The notes under the pieces are model-generated. The model did not search any database and had not been told where the DNA came from. It saw only the letters and a list, made by a program, of their open reading frames with translations. Made by a program: the position numbers and the translations under genes. Source: Rhodococcus tukisamuensis NBRC 100609 (lineage in GTDB: Bacteria > Actinomycetota > Actinomycetes > Mycobacteriales > Mycobacteriaceae). Taken from it: a DNA stretch of 64,000 nucleotides. The stretch spans positions 62,001 through 126,000 of the forward strand of contig NZ_BCXG01000003.1 of the NCBI RefSeq assembly GCF_001894985.1. The letters are read 5' to 3'. Positions 35,072 through 44,258 of this stretch are shown here, piece after piece (the first letter of the stretch is position 1; every line of letters starts with the position of its first letter).

Positions 35072-36613
35072 GTGACGACATATGACTTCGTCGTGGTCGG
35101 GGCCGGCTCTGCCGGCTGCGCGGTTGCCGGGCGGTTGGCCACAGAATCCGCGTCAACCGTTCTGTTGATCGAGGCCGGCGGATCGGATCGGCGGCTGACG
35201 ATCCGAGCGCCGCTGGCGTACCCCCGACAGTTCGGGACCTCGTTGGACTGGGCCTACGAAACCGATCCAGAGCCCGGCTGCGCCAACCGCCGGATCGCGC
35301 AACCGCGCGGACGGGTGCTCGGCGGCTCCAGCGCGATGAACGCGATGATCTGGGTCAAGGGCAGCAGTCTCGACTACGACGGCTGGCAGCTGCCCGGCTG
35401 GGGCTGGAATGACGTGGCGCCGGTGTTCGCTCGGATCGAACGGGGCCCGATGCGCGTCACCCGCGTGCCGTATCCCGACGAATTGTCTCGGCGTTTCGTC
35501 GCCGCGGCGCGTGCCTCAGGTGTCGGCGCCAACGACGACGTCAGCGGACCCGACCTCGACGGTGCAGCGATCTCCCCCGTCACCATCCACAACGGCCAAC
35601 GCTGGAGCACGGCGCGCGGCTACCTCCGGCACCAGAAGAATCTGACCGTCGTCACCAAGGCCGAGGTCGGCCGGGTGATCATCCGCGACGGCCGCGCCGT
35701 CGGCGTCGAATACCGCCGGCGTGGACGGATCCAGCGGGCATTCGCCGACCGGGAGGTCGTCGTGAGCGCCGGCGCGTTCGGCACGCCGCGACTACTGCAG
35801 TTGTCGGGCATCGGTCCGACGGCCCATCTCCGCAGCGTCGGGATCACCCCACTTGTCGACAGCCCCCGCGTCGGTCAGGGCCTGACCGACCACCCGACCG
35901 CGTTCGCGATCTGGGCTCTGGCTCCCGGATACGTCGGCTTTGCGGATGCCGGGAAGCCGAAATGGTTGCTGCAGTGGCTGTTACGCCGACGGGGCAAGCT
36001 CACCAGTAACGGCGCGGAAGCATTGGCGCACATCCGGTCGACGGCCGGACTCCCGGCATGCGACTTTCAGCTGATCTTCACCCCTTCCTACGCCCTGGCC
36101 GACCCCAAGGAACGAAACCTACGGCCCGCGTTGTCCGTGTTGACCTCGTATTGGACACCCAAGAGTCGCGGCAGTGTCCTGGTTCGCTCATCGGATCCCG
36201 CGACACCACCGGCGATCCGGCTGAACCTGCTTTCCGAGCGTGCGGACGTCGATGCGCTGGTGCGGGCGCTGGTGCGCACGCGCGAGATCATCGCGACCGA
36301 GCCGATCGCATCCACCGTCGGGCGTGAACTTCTCCCCGGCCCGGGCTCGGACATCGAGGCATGCATCAGGGACAACGCGATCACAACAAACCATCAAGCC
36401 TGCAGCGTCGCGATGGGTCGTGAACCCGACAGTCCCCTGGACGAGAAGCTCCGTGTCCGAGGTGTGGAGAATCTCCGCGTCGCCGACGCCTCGGCGCTAC
36501 CGCGGATTCCGCACGCCAACACCAACGCTCCATCGATCATGGTCGGCGAACGCTGCGCGGACTTCCTGCTCGCACAATCGTCTGCCGGGCCGTCAGCTGT
36601 GGCGCACCGCTAG
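35072..36613 (+). CDS. GMC-family FAD oxidoreductase (choline dehydrogenase-like)
   Basis: A 513-residue flavoprotein. The N-terminal FAD motif YDFVVVGAGSAGCAVAGRLA leads to the GMC signature GRVLGGSSAMNAMIWVKGS at about residues 80-98. The catalytic His region reads TTNHQACSVAMG with a C-terminal NTNAPSIMVGERCADF. It oxidises an alcohol to an aldehyde; the substrate is not deducible. GTG 35072 follows GGAG by seven bases. There is no partner gene on the same strand. Confidence 0.9.
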   Translation: MTTYDFVVVGAGSAGCAVAGRLATESASTVLLIEAGGSDRRLTIRAPLAYPRQFGTSLDWAYETDPEPGCANRRIAQPRGRVLGGSSAMNAMIWVKGSSLDYDGWQLPGWGWNDVAPVFARIERGPMRVTRVPYPDELSRRFVAAARASGVGANDDVSGPDLDGAAISPVTIHNGQRWSTARGYLRHQKNLTVVTKAEVGRVIIRDGRAVGVEYRRRGRIQRAFADREVVVSAGAFGTPRLLQLSGIGPTAHLRSVGITPLVDSPRVGQGLTDHPTAFAIWALAPGYVGFADAGKPKWLLQWLLRRRGKLTSNGAEALAHIRSTAGLPACDFQLIFTPSYALADPKERNLRPALSVLTSYWTPKSRGSVLVRSSDPATPPAIRLNLLSERADVDALVRALVRTREIIATEPIASTVGRELLPGPGSDIEACIRDNAITTNHQACSVAMGREPDSPLDEKLRVRGVENLRVADASALPRIPHANTNAPSIMVGERCADFLLAQSSAGPSAVAHR

Positions 36614-36658
36614 GGGTTTGGATTCAGGCCGCTACCGGCCGGCCGCATCCCACCCAAA

Positions 36659-36701
36659 GGCGCACGGCCCGCGAATCAGACTGATTCCCGGGCCGTGCGC
36701 C
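36659..36701. terminator. Bidirectional hairpin between convergent GMC and fadA2 genes
   Basis: Arms 36659-36678 and 36682-36701 pair at 18 of 20 positions with a GAC loop. Confidence 0.7.
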
Positions 36702-36756
36702 GACGGCCGAGCAGGGCTCGGCGACCCCCTCTTACTGGGTCCAGCGGTTTTTCGGC

Positions 36757-38115
36757 CTAGCGCTCGATGATCGCCGTGACGCCCTGGCCGCCCGCGGCGC
36801 AGATGGAGATCAGGCCGCGGCCCGACCCCTTCTCCGCCAGCATCTTCGCCAGCGAGGCCACGATCCGGCCGCCGGTCGCGGCGAACGGGTGGCCGGCCGC
36901 GAGCGAGGAGCCGTTGACGTTGAGCTTGCTGCGGTCGATGGAGCCGAGGGCGCTGTCCAGACCGAGCCGCTCCTTGCAGTACTCGTCGGACTCGAAGGCC
37001 TGCAGGGTCGCGAGCACCACGGAGGCGAACGCCTCGTGGATCTCGTAGTAGTCGAAGTCCTGCAGCGTCAACCCGTTCCGCGCGAGCAGCTTCGGGATCG
37101 CGTAGGTCGGCGCCATCAGCAGTCCGTCGGGCCCGTGCACGTAGTCGACGGCGGCGGTCTCGGAGTCCACCAGGTGTGCGAGCACCGGCAGGTTGCGCTC
37201 GGCGGCCCACTCGTCCGTGGACAGCAGCGCGGCGGAGGCACCGTCGGTGAGCGGGGTGGAGTTGCCTGCGGTCATGGTGGCGTCGCCGAGCTTGGTGCCG
37301 AACACCGGCTTGAGGGTCGCGAGCTTCTCGACGGTCGAGCCGGGGCGCAGGTTGTCGTCGCGGGTCAGGCCGAGGAACGGGGTGATCAGGTCGTCGAAGA
37401 AGCCGCGGTCGTACGCGGCGGCCATGTTCCGGTGGCTGGCGGCTGCCAGTTCGTCCTGGTCCTCGCGCCGGACGCCGAATTCCTTGGCGGTGATCGCGGC
37501 GTGGTCGCCCATCGACATCCCGGTGCGGGGCTCGCCGTTGCGCGGGATCTCGAGTCCGACCATCGCGGGCCGGAGGTGGCCGAGCAGCTTGACCCGGTCC
37601 GCGGTGGTCCTGGCGCGGTTGACGGAGAGCAGGAACTCACGCAGGTCGTCGTTGACGCCGATCGGCGCGTCGGAGGTGGTGTCCACACCGCCGCCGATGC
37701 CGGCGTCGATCCGCCCGGCCGCGATGGCGTCGCCGACGGCGACGATCGACTGCAGGCCGGTGCCGCACGCCTGCTGCAGGTCGAAGGCCGGGGTGTACGG
37801 GCTCAGCGCGCTGCCGAGGACGCTCTCGCGCATCAGGTTGAAGTCCCGGCTGTGCTTGAGCACCGCGCCGCCGACCACCATGCCGAGCTTCTCGCCCTGC
37901 AGGTTGAACCGGCTCACCAGTCCGTCGAGGGTGGCGGTGAACATGTCCTGGTTGGACGCCTGCGCGTACGCCTTGTCGGAGCGCGCGAAGGGGATACGGT
38001 TGCCGCCGACGATGGCGACGGGACGAAGTTGCCGGCCGGCGGGCGTGGGGGCTGCACTCTTGGATGCAGCGGCCGGCTTGTTGTTTCGGGCTCTCGGGGT
38101 CACGTCGGTCTCCAT
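36757..38115 (-). CDS. fadA2: Acetyl-CoA acyltransferase FadA2
   Basis: A 452-residue FadI-like thiolase of fatty acid beta-oxidation. Nucleophilic Cys in [14 protein letters not shown]; His/Glu motif [26 protein letters not shown]; second Cys in [27 protein letters not shown] near the N-terminus matches M. tuberculosis FadA2 (Rv0243) as I remember it. ATG 38115 is preferred to ATG 38157 because the latter lies inside the palindromic promoter and upstream of the predicted transcript start. It is divergent from fabG4. Confidence 0.92.
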   Translation of the reverse strand: METDVTPRARNNKPAAASKSAAPTPAGRQLRPVAIVGGNRIPFARSDKAYAQASNQDMFTATLDGLVSRFNLQGEKLGMVVGGAVLKHSRDFNLMRESVLGSALSPYTPAFDLQQACGTGLQSIVAVGDAIAAGRIDAGIGGGVDTTSDAPIGVNDDLREFLLSVNRARTTADRVKLLGHLRPAMVGLEIPRNGEPRTGMSMGDHAAITAKEFGVRREDQDELAAASHRNMAAAYDRGFFDDLITPFLGLTRDDNLRPGSTVEKLATLKPVFGTKLGDATMTAGNSTPLTDGASAALLSTDEWAAERNLPVLAHLVDSETAAVDYVHGPDGLLMAPTYAIPKLLARNGLTLQDFDYYEIHEAFASVVLATLQAFESDEYCKERLGLDSALGSIDRSKLNVNGSSLAAGHPFAATGGRIVASLAKMLAEKGSGRGLISICAAGGQGVTAIIER

Positions 38116-38150
38116 GTATGTGCGATCCGGCTCGGCGGTGGGATCCTGCC

Positions 38151-38188
38151 TCGACATTGAACTTACTCCAGAGTAAGTTCAATGTCGA
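38151..38188. promoter_or_regulatory. 38-bp palindromic operator with mirror-image divergent promoters
   Basis: Arms 38151-38168 (TCGACATTGAACTTACTC) and 38171-38188 are perfect 18-bp reverse complements around CA. Because of the symmetry the same promoter, TTGAAC-17 bp-CAATGT, is present on both strands (plus: 38157-38162 and 38180-38185). The core CTTACTC-CA-GAGTAAG (38162-38177) recurs upstream of the tetR gene at 41174. A single repressor dimer here would shut fadA2 and fabG4-htdX together. Confidence 0.8.
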
Positions 38189-38234
38189 CACCGCACCCGG
38201 ACGCCGGGTGCCCGATCGACGAAGAAGGTGGACC

Positions 38235-39581
38235 GTGGCAGCCAGCAAGGGCGCTCCCGATCTCTACTCCCAGTTCCTCTCGTCCGCGCCGGGCGCGTTC
38301 ATCGCCAAGCAGACCGGGCTCCCGCAGCCCGAGAAGCTGCGCCGGTACCGGGCGGGCGAGCCTGCACTGGCCGGCCCGCTGCTGATCGGCGGCAACGGCA
38401 GGCTCGTCGAGCCGGTGCGAGAACTGCTCTCCGACTACACGTTCAGCCAGCCGCACGACGACCGCAACGGCGCGCTGGTGTTCGACGCCACCGGCATCAG
38501 CCAGGTCACCGAGCTCGAACAGCTCTACGAGTTCTTCGCCCCGCAGATGCGCAAGCTCGCCTCCTGCGCCCGCATCGTCGTCCTCGGCACCACCCCCGAG
38601 CAGGCCGGCAGCGTCGACGCCCAGATCGCCCAGCGGGCACTCGAGGGCTTCACCCGCAGCGTCGGCAAGGAACTCCGGCGCGGCGGGACGGCCCAGTTGG
38701 TCTACGTCTCCCCCGACGCCGCGACCGGCCTGACCGGGCTCGAGTCCACCCTGCGCTTCCTGCTGTCGGCGAAGTCCGCGTTCGTCTCCGGCCAGGTCAT
38801 CCGGGTCGGCGCCGCCGACTCCGCCGCTCCGGCCTCGTGGGACCGTCCGCTCGAGGGCAAGGTCGCCGTGGTCACCGGCGCCGCCCGCGGCATCGGTGCC
38901 ACCATCGCCGAGGTGCTCGCCCGCGACGGCGCGCACGTGGTGTGCGCGGACATCCCGGCCGCCGGCGAGTCGCTGTCGGAGACCGCGAACAAGGTCGGCG
39001 GCACCGCCCTCGCCCTGGACGTCACCGCGGCCGACGCCGCCGAACGACTGGCCGCGCACCTGCTCGAGCGGCACGGCGGCGCCGACATCATCGTCCACAA
39101 CGCCGGCATCACCCGCGACAAGCTGCTCGCCAACATGGACGAGAGCCGCTGGGACCTGGTCATGAACGTCAACCTGCTTGCCCCGCAGAAGATCACCGAG
39201 CACCTCGTGGCCAAGGGCGCACTGAAGAAGGGCGGCCGGGTGGTGGACGTCTCCTCCATCGCGGGCATCGCCGGCAACCGCGGCCAGACCAACTACGGCA
39301 CCTCCAAGGCGGGCGTCATCGGCCTGGTGCAGGCCACCGCCCCGGTGCTCGCCGAGCAGGACATCACCATCAACGCCGTCGCCCCCGGGTTCATCGAGAC
39401 CGCGATGACCGCGGCCATCCCGTTTGCCACCCGCGAGGCCGGCCGCCGGATGTCCTCGCTGCTGCAGGGCGGGCAGACCGTCGACGTCGCCGAGACCGTC
39501 GCGTACTTCGCCAGCCCCGCGTCCAACGCCGTCACCGGGCAGGTCGTCCGGGTGTGCGGCCAGTCGCTGCTGGGCGCCTGA
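38235..39581 (+). CDS. fabG4: High-molecular-weight 3-oxoacyl-ACP/CoA reductase FabG4
   Basis: A 448-residue two-domain SDR. Residues 1-200 form a flavodoxin-like N-terminal domain without catalytic motifs; residues about 205-448 are the ketoreductase with [15 protein letters not shown], catalytic Ser in [12 protein letters not shown] and Tyr/Lys in [12 protein letters not shown]. The layout equals mycobacterial FabG4/HMwFabG (Rv0242c), an NADH-using reductase of long 3-ketoacyl-CoA. GTG 38235 has AAGGTGG upstream. It overlaps htdX by one base (TGATG), as in mycobacteria. Confidence 0.94.
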   Translation: MAASKGAPDLYSQFLSSAPGAFIAKQTGLPQPEKLRRYRAGEPALAGPLLIGGNGRLVEPVRELLSDYTFSQPHDDRNGALVFDATGISQVTELEQLYEFFAPQMRKLASCARIVVLGTTPEQAGSVDAQIAQRALEGFTRSVGKELRRGGTAQLVYVSPDAATGLTGLESTLRFLLSAKSAFVSGQVIRVGAADSAAPASWDRPLEGKVAVVTGAARGIGATIAEVLARDGAHVVCADIPAAGESLSETANKVGGTALALDVTAADAAERLAAHLLERHGGADIIVHNAGITRDKLLANMDESRWDLVMNVNLLAPQKITEHLVAKGALKKGGRVVDVSSIAGIAGNRGQTNYGTSKAGVIGLVQATAPVLAEQDITINAVAPGFIETAMTAAIPFATREAGRRMSSLLQGGQTVDVAETVAYFASPASNAVTGQVVRVCGQSLLGA

Positions 39582-40456
39582 TGGCCGCAAAGGTGGTGCG
39601 GCTACACGAGCGGCCCGGCACCCTGGACATCTACGCCCGGGCCGCGATGGGCGCGCTGCCGCTGCGCCGCTCGGGCGGCCGCCGGAGCCTGCCGAAGCAG
39701 ACCCTCGCCCTCGAGGGCCTGCGGGTGGACCCCGACAACCTGGCCGCCTACGCCCGCGCCTGCGGCCTGCGCTTCGGCGACACCCTGCCCGTCACGTACC
39801 CGTTCACGCTGGTGTTCCCGCTGGTGATGAAGCTGATGGTCTCGAACGAGTTCCCGTTCCCGGCAATCGGTTCCGTGCACACGGAGAACGTGATCGAGCG
39901 GTTCCGACCGATCTCGGTGTCCGAGCCGCTGGACCTGGCGGTGCACGCGGAGAACCTGCGCGCGCACCCCAAGGGCACCCAGGTGGACTTCGTCAGCGAG
40001 ATCTCGGTGGGACGAGAACTGGTGTGGCGTCAGGTCAGCACGTTCCTGAAGATGCATCCCACGGATGCGCCGAAGGAGCCGCGGGAGGCGCGCACCGAGG
40101 AGGCACCGCCGCGGCCGATGCGCACGCTGCGGGTGGACCAGTCGACCATCAGCCGCTACGCCGCGGTCTCGGGCGACCGCAACCCGATCCACGTCTCGTC
40201 GTTGGGCGCCAAGGCCTTCGGGTTCCCGCGCACCATCGCGCACGGCATGTGGAGCGCGGCAGCGGTGCTCGGCGCGGTCGAGGGACGGATCGCCGACGCG
40301 GTCACCTACCGGGTGAAGTTCGGCAAGCCGGTGGTGCTGCCGGCCACGGTGAACGTGTACGCCGACGAGGTCACCGGCCCGGACGGGTCCGGCTGGGACC
40401 TGGCGTTGCGCCACCCCAAGAAGGGCTACCCGCACCTCACCGCCACCCTGCGTTAG
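39581..40456 (+). CDS. htdX: 3-hydroxyacyl-thioester dehydratase HtdX
   Basis: A 291-residue double-hotdog hydratase 2. The C-terminal hotdog holds the catalytic Asp/His motif in YAAVSGDRNPIHVSSLGAKA; the N-terminal hotdog lacks it and serves structure or acyl binding. It corresponds to M. tuberculosis HtdX (Rv0241c), which hydrates trans-2-enoyl thioesters in fatty acid elongation or in reverse. The start overlaps the stop of fabG4, so the reductase and dehydratase are made together. Confidence 0.92.
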   Translation: MAAKVVRLHERPGTLDIYARAAMGALPLRRSGGRRSLPKQTLALEGLRVDPDNLAAYARACGLRFGDTLPVTYPFTLVFPLVMKLMVSNEFPFPAIGSVHTENVIERFRPISVSEPLDLAVHAENLRAHPKGTQVDFVSEISVGRELVWRQVSTFLKMHPTDAPKEPREARTEEAPPRPMRTLRVDQSTISRYAAVSGDRNPIHVSSLGAKAFGFPRTIAHGMWSAAAVLGAVEGRIADAVTYRVKFGKPVVLPATVNVYADEVTGPDGSGWDLALRHPKKGYPHLTATLR

Positions 40457-40467
40457 GCGGCTCCGCC

Positions 40468-40526
40468 GCCTGTGCGCCTTTCTGGTTGCTGGAGCAGCCG
40501 GAAAGGCGCACAGGCGTGCAGCGCCT
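40468..40526. repeat. 59-bp palindromic repeat element, copy A (intergenic)
   Basis: Arms GCCTGTGCGCCTTTC (40468-40482) and GAAAGGCGCACAGGC (40501-40515) pair perfectly around an 18-base inner segment that itself can pair; an 11-base tail GTGCAGCGCCT follows. It sits between convergent htdX and the tetR gene and may act as a terminator. Copy B, with the same 15-18-15-11 layout, is inside aftD at 46472-46530. Confidence 0.8.
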
Positions 40527-41124
40527 AGTGGTCGCGCTTCTTGCCGGCCAGGCCACGCCAGGCCAGGTTCTCCAGCAGGTCCGCCGCCGCGGCGACGGCG
40601 ATCTCGCCGCCGGCCACGCGGTCCGCGACCGCCTCGCCCGCACCCACCAGCGCCACGGCCATGATGCCGAAGTCAGTGCCCTCCTCGGGGTCCTTGGTGC
40701 TGGACTCGAGCAGCTTCGCGGTGAGCTCGATCAGCCGCTCACGGCTGCCGCGCACCTGACTGGCGAACGCCTGCTGCCCCATCGACTGCCGGTACAGCAC
40801 CATCCAGGACGACCGGTTCGAGTCGACGAAGCCGAGGAACCCCACCAGCGCGGCCCGCAGCTGCTCGCGGGGCGTCAGGTGCGGGTCGGCGGCCGGGGTG
40901 ATCGCCTCGACGAAGCGCACGCCCTCGCGCTGGATGCACGCCGTGAACAGCTCGTCCTTGGACCCGTAGTACAGGTACAGCATCGGCTTCGATATCTGCG
41001 CGGTCGCGGCGATCGCGTCCATCGACGTGTCATGGAATCCGTTGGCTGAGAACACTTCGACGGCCGCGTCGAGCATCTGCTGCTCGCGTACCGCCCGTGG
41101 GAGCCGCTTCGTGCCGCCAGCCAT
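40525..41124 (-). CDS. TetR-family regulator (Rv0238-like), likely fatty-acid repressor
   Basis: A 199-residue TetR repressor. The helix-turn-helix is EVFSANGFHDTSMDAIAATA followed by QISKPMLYLYYGSKDEL. The ATG at 41124 has GGAGG five bases upstream. Position and sequence match the Rv0238 regulator next to lpqI and htdX in mycobacteria. An 18-bp palindrome 49 bp upstream of its start is repeated in the fadA2/fabG4 promoter, so it probably represses itself and that divergent operon, released by an acyl-CoA. The ligand is inferred, not seen. Confidence 0.87.
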   Translation of the reverse strand: MAGGTKRLPRAVREQQMLDAAVEVFSANGFHDTSMDAIAATAQISKPMLYLYYGSKDELFTACIQREGVRFVEAITPAADPHLTPREQLRAALVGFLGFVDSNRSSWMVLYRQSMGQQAFASQVRGSRERLIELTAKLLESSTKDPEEGTDFGIMAVALVGAGEAVADRVAGGEIAVAAAADLLENLAWRGLAGKKRDH

Positions 41125-41172
41125 GTGTCCTCCAGAGTCGGGGCCCACTGGATGCGGGTACCCCGAGATCGA

Positions 41173-41190
41173 TCTTACTCTAGAGTAAGA
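41173..41190. promoter_or_regulatory. TetR operator, tetR copy
   Basis: TCTTACTC-TA-GAGTAAGA, a perfect 18-bp palindrome upstream of the tetR gene. The inner 16 bases differ from the fadA2/fabG4 operator at one central position only. Confidence 0.8.
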
Positions 41191-41254
41191 ATGAGCGTCT
41201 GCCGTGGAACATTGTCCCTGACCCGCGGAAACCGTCCGACACCGCCCTCGCCGG

Positions 41255-42457
41255 TCAGCAGCTGAGCACGCCCTTCGCCCGGGCGACCCGGAGCACCGAC
41301 GCGTCCACCTGCGCGGCACTGAGTTGGCCCGACGCCATCAGCTGCTGCAGGTGGTCGAGCACCTGCGGTACCTCGGCGGTGGTCAGCCACAACGCCACGT
41401 CCGCGCCCGCCGTCAGCGCCGCCCCGACCGCCTGCGGGACGTCCATCCGCGCGGTGATCGCCTTCATCCCGCTGAGGTCGTCGGTGAAGATCGGCCCGTC
41501 GAACGGCGGCGCCCCGTAGCCGGTCCCGGTCCGCAGCAGATTCATCGCCGCCGGGCTGATGCTCGCCGGCACGCCGGGCTCGGTCAGCCCCGGCACGTCC
41601 AGGTGCCCGACCATCACGCCGACGCCGGTGGTCACCAGCGTCCGGTAGGGCACCAGGTCGCTGGTCTGAAGCTGGTCCAGCGGCGGCGTCGTCACCGCGC
41701 CGGTGTGCGAGTCGCCGGACGCGGAACCGTGGCCCGGGAAGTGCTTGATCACCGGGAGCACACCGGCGTCGCGCAGGCCGCGGGCGTACTCGCCGGCGTA
41801 CTCCGTGACCACGGCCGGGTCGTCGCTGAACGACCGGTCCCCGATCACCGAGTCCGCGGGCTGGGAGCTCACGTCCACCACCGGCGCGTAGTCGACGGTG
41901 ATGCCGAGGCCGCGCAGGCCGCGGCCCCGGGCGAGGGCCAACTGGTAGGTCTGCTCCGGCGTCATGGTCTCCGCCACCGTCCGCGGCGCGGGATCCTCGC
42001 CGAGCAGGTCCGCGACGCGGGACACCCGGCCGCCCTCCTCGTCGATGGTCACCATCAGCGGCACCTCGGCGGCCGCCTGCACCTTGGGCACCTGCCGATC
42101 CCGCAGCATCGACTCGTCGGTCCAGCTGCCCACGAAGATGCCGCCGACCTGCTCGCGCCGCACCACGTCGATCGCGTCCGCGGTGGACGCCACGCCGACG
42201 TTGAGCAGCTGCGCCAGCTTGTGCCGCTCCGACATCCGGTCGAGGAAGTCGGCGCCGCACACGGCCGGCAGGTTCTGGTCCCGGGCCCCGGTGACCGGGT
42301 CCGACCCCGGCGCCGCGGGGGCGGGTTCGACCCTTGTGGACGTCACGGTCGCGGTGTTCTCGGTGGCCGTGTTCTCGGTGGCGGGGGAGCCACATGCGGT
42401 GAGCAGGCCCAGACCGAGGAACAGGGCGACGACGCGGGGCAACCGGGTGGACTTCAC
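41255..42457 (-). CDS. lpqI: Lipoprotein beta-N-acetylhexosaminidase LpqI (GH3, NagZ-like)
   Basis: A 400-residue GH3 enzyme anchored as a lipoprotein. The lipobox LLTAC places the lipidated Cys at residue 22. Motifs: EEGGRVSRVADLL, the His-containing VIKHFPGHGSASGDSHTG typical of NagZ phosphorylases/hydrolases, and the nucleophile region FTDDLSGM. It removes GlcNAc from muropeptides during peptidoglycan recycling. The GTG start at 42457 has a weak ribosome site. In M. tuberculosis (Rv0237) it also lies beside the TetR gene and DUF2613/aftD. Confidence 0.92.
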   Translation of the reverse strand: MKSTRLPRVVALFLGLGLLTACGSPATENTATENTATVTSTRVEPAPAAPGSDPVTGARDQNLPAVCGADFLDRMSERHKLAQLLNVGVASTADAIDVVRREQVGGIFVGSWTDESMLRDRQVPKVQAAAEVPLMVTIDEEGGRVSRVADLLGEDPAPRTVAETMTPEQTYQLALARGRGLRGLGITVDYAPVVDVSSQPADSVIGDRSFSDDPAVVTEYAGEYARGLRDAGVLPVIKHFPGHGSASGDSHTGAVTTPPLDQLQTSDLVPYRTLVTTGVGVMVGHLDVPGLTEPGVPASISPAAMNLLRTGTGYGAPPFDGPIFTDDLSGMKAITARMDVPQAVGAALTAGADVALWLTTAEVPQVLDHLQQLMASGQLSAAQVDASVLRVARAKGVLSC

Positions 42458-42546
42458 GACGTCGAGCCTAGGTCAGATCGAGGCCCCGGGACACCGGCCA
42501 GCAGGTAGCCTGGCGGGTAGATCGCCCCCGGAACGAGGAGGTCTCG

Positions 42547-43014
42547 ATGCCCGCCGATCTGATTCTCATCGCGTACGACGGATCCGACAACGCGAAGCGC
42601 GCCATCGAGTACGCGGGCCGTTTTCTCAGCGCCCAGCGCGCGGTCGTGGTCACCGCCTGGGAACCGATGGTCCGCCAGGCCGCCCGGATGTCCGGGCTCT
42701 CGGGCGTCATGCAACCGGAGTGGGTGCCGGACGAGGACAGCGAGGACATCGCCCTCACCGACGCGAAGACCACCAACGCGGAGGGACTCGACCTGGCCTT
42801 CGCCGCGGGACTCAACGCGGAGGGCCGCTGCGCGGAGTGCACCGCCACCATCTGGACCACCATCGTCGAGACCGCCGACGACCTGAACGCCGACATCATC
42901 GTCACCGGCACCCGCGGCACCACCGGGTTGCGGTCGCTGCTGCAGTCCTCGGTCGCCGACCACGTGCTGCGGCACAGCCACCGGCCGGTGCTGATCGTGC
43001 CGCCCGGCAAGTAG
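42547..43014 (+). CDS. Universal stress protein (UspA family)
   Basis: A 155-residue single Usp domain. Asp11 in LILIAYDGSDNAKRAI and the nucleotide loop VTGTRGTTGLRSLLQSSVAD with C-terminal RPVLIVPPG indicate an ATP-binding type. Strong GAGGAGG before the ATG. No stress-regulator site (e.g. DosR box) was noticed upstream. It separates lpqI from entC and is not part of the mycobacterial order. Confidence 0.9.
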   Translation: MPADLILIAYDGSDNAKRAIEYAGRFLSAQRAVVVTAWEPMVRQAARMSGLSGVMQPEWVPDEDSEDIALTDAKTTNAEGLDLAFAAGLNAEGRCAECTATIWTTIVETADDLNADIIVTGTRGTTGLRSLLQSSVADHVLRHSHRPVLIVPPGK

Positions 43015-43061
43015 CCGCCTGAGCCCGGCACCGGGCGCGCCGACTATCGTCGGGAACCGAC

Positions 43062-44153
43062 ATGAACGGTTTCCTGCTCTCGCGCGCCGACCGGACCCTG
43101 CGCACCTCCGGCAGCCGGGACCAGTACCGCGGAATCGACGCCGCCGCCGAGGCTCTCGCCCGATGCACGGTGCCGTTGGTGGTCGGCGCGCTGCCGTTCG
43201 ACCCCGCCGGGCCCGCCGCCCTCACCGCCCCCGAGACCGCGCACCGCAGCGCCGGTCCGTGGCGGCCCGACTCGCTGCCCGCGCTGCCCACGGTCCGGAT
43301 CACCGGCGAACTGCCCACCCCCGACGAGCACCGGGCCCGGGTGGCGCGGCTGGTGGCGCGGCTGCGCGCCGGCGAACTCGACAAGGTGGTCGCGGCGCGG
43401 TCGGTGGTCGTCGAGGCGTCGGAACCAGTGCGACCGTGGTCGCTGCTGGCCCGGCTGGTCGCGCAGGACCCCGTCGGCAACGGCTTCGGGGTGGACCTGA
43501 GCCCCGCCGGCGGCGAGTACGTCGGCCGCGCCCTCGTCGGCGCCAGCCCGGAACTGCTGCTGCGGCGCACCGGCCGGGAGGTGGTGTGCTTCCCGCTGGC
43601 CGGCACCGCCCCGCGGCACACCGACCCCGCCGCCGACAGCGCCGAGGGCGACCGGCTGCTGGCCTCCGGCAAGAACCGCGCCGAACACGCCTTCGTCACC
43701 GACTGGATCCGCGACGCGCTGGCGCCGGTGTGCACCGAACTGACCGTGCCCGACGCCCCGCGGCTGGTCAGCACCCGGCAGGTGTGGCACCTGGCCACCC
43801 CGATCAGCGGCGTGCTGCGCGAGCCGGCGCCGACCGCGCTGGAGCTGGCCCGGCTGCTGCACCCCACCCCGGCTGTCGGCGGCACCCCGTTCGCCGCCGC
43901 GCTCGCCGCCATCCGTGAGACCGAGGAACCCCGCGGCTTCTACGGCGGCGCGGTCGGCTGGTGCGACGCCGACGGCGACGGCGAGTGGGTGGTCGCGATC
44001 CGGTGCGCCGAGGTGGACGCCGACGGACTGCGGCTGCGCGCCTGGGCCGGCGGCGGCATCGTCGCCGAGTCGGACCCCGACGCCGAGCTCGCGGAGACCT
44101 CCACCAAGCTGGGCACCCTGCTCGGCGCGCTGGGCGTGTCCGGAACCTCCTGA
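43062..44153 (+). CDS. entC: Isochorismate synthase (EntC/MenF family)
   Basis: A 363-residue chorismate-utilising enzyme. The general-base Lys is in GELDKVVAARSVVV; ALVGASPELLLRRTG, PLAGTAPRH, and SGKNRAEHAFV mark the active site; the C-terminal AGGGIVAESDPDAELAET and STKLGTLLGALG are family signatures. It converts chorismate to isochorismate for menaquinone, siderophore or salicylate synthesis. No partner genes for any of these are nearby, so the pathway is open. The start ATG 43062 has a weak upstream site. Confidence 0.88.
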   Translation: MNGFLLSRADRTLRTSGSRDQYRGIDAAAEALARCTVPLVVGALPFDPAGPAALTAPETAHRSAGPWRPDSLPALPTVRITGELPTPDEHRARVARLVARLRAGELDKVVAARSVVVEASEPVRPWSLLARLVAQDPVGNGFGVDLSPAGGEYVGRALVGASPELLLRRTGREVVCFPLAGTAPRHTDPAADSAEGDRLLASGKNRAEHAFVTDWIRDALAPVCTELTVPDAPRLVSTRQVWHLATPISGVLREPAPTALELARLLHPTPAVGGTPFAAALAAIRETEEPRGFYGGAVGWCDADGDGEWVVAIRCAEVDADGLRLRAWAGGGIVAESDPDAELAETSTKLGTLLGALGVSGTS

Positions 44154-44258
44154 CCCGGGACCCCTGACCTGGGCCCCGGCGCCGATCCAGGCCGCCCGGC
44201 GACACCGCCGTTCGCCGTTCCCGCACCTCGTCGTCGTCTCGACGTAGCGTCGTTGCTC

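Noticed and set aside
36659-36701. Third copy of the 59-bp palindromic repeat
   Set aside because: It shares the AAAGGCGCAC phrase with copies A and B, but the arms, centre and length differ; treated as an ordinary terminator.
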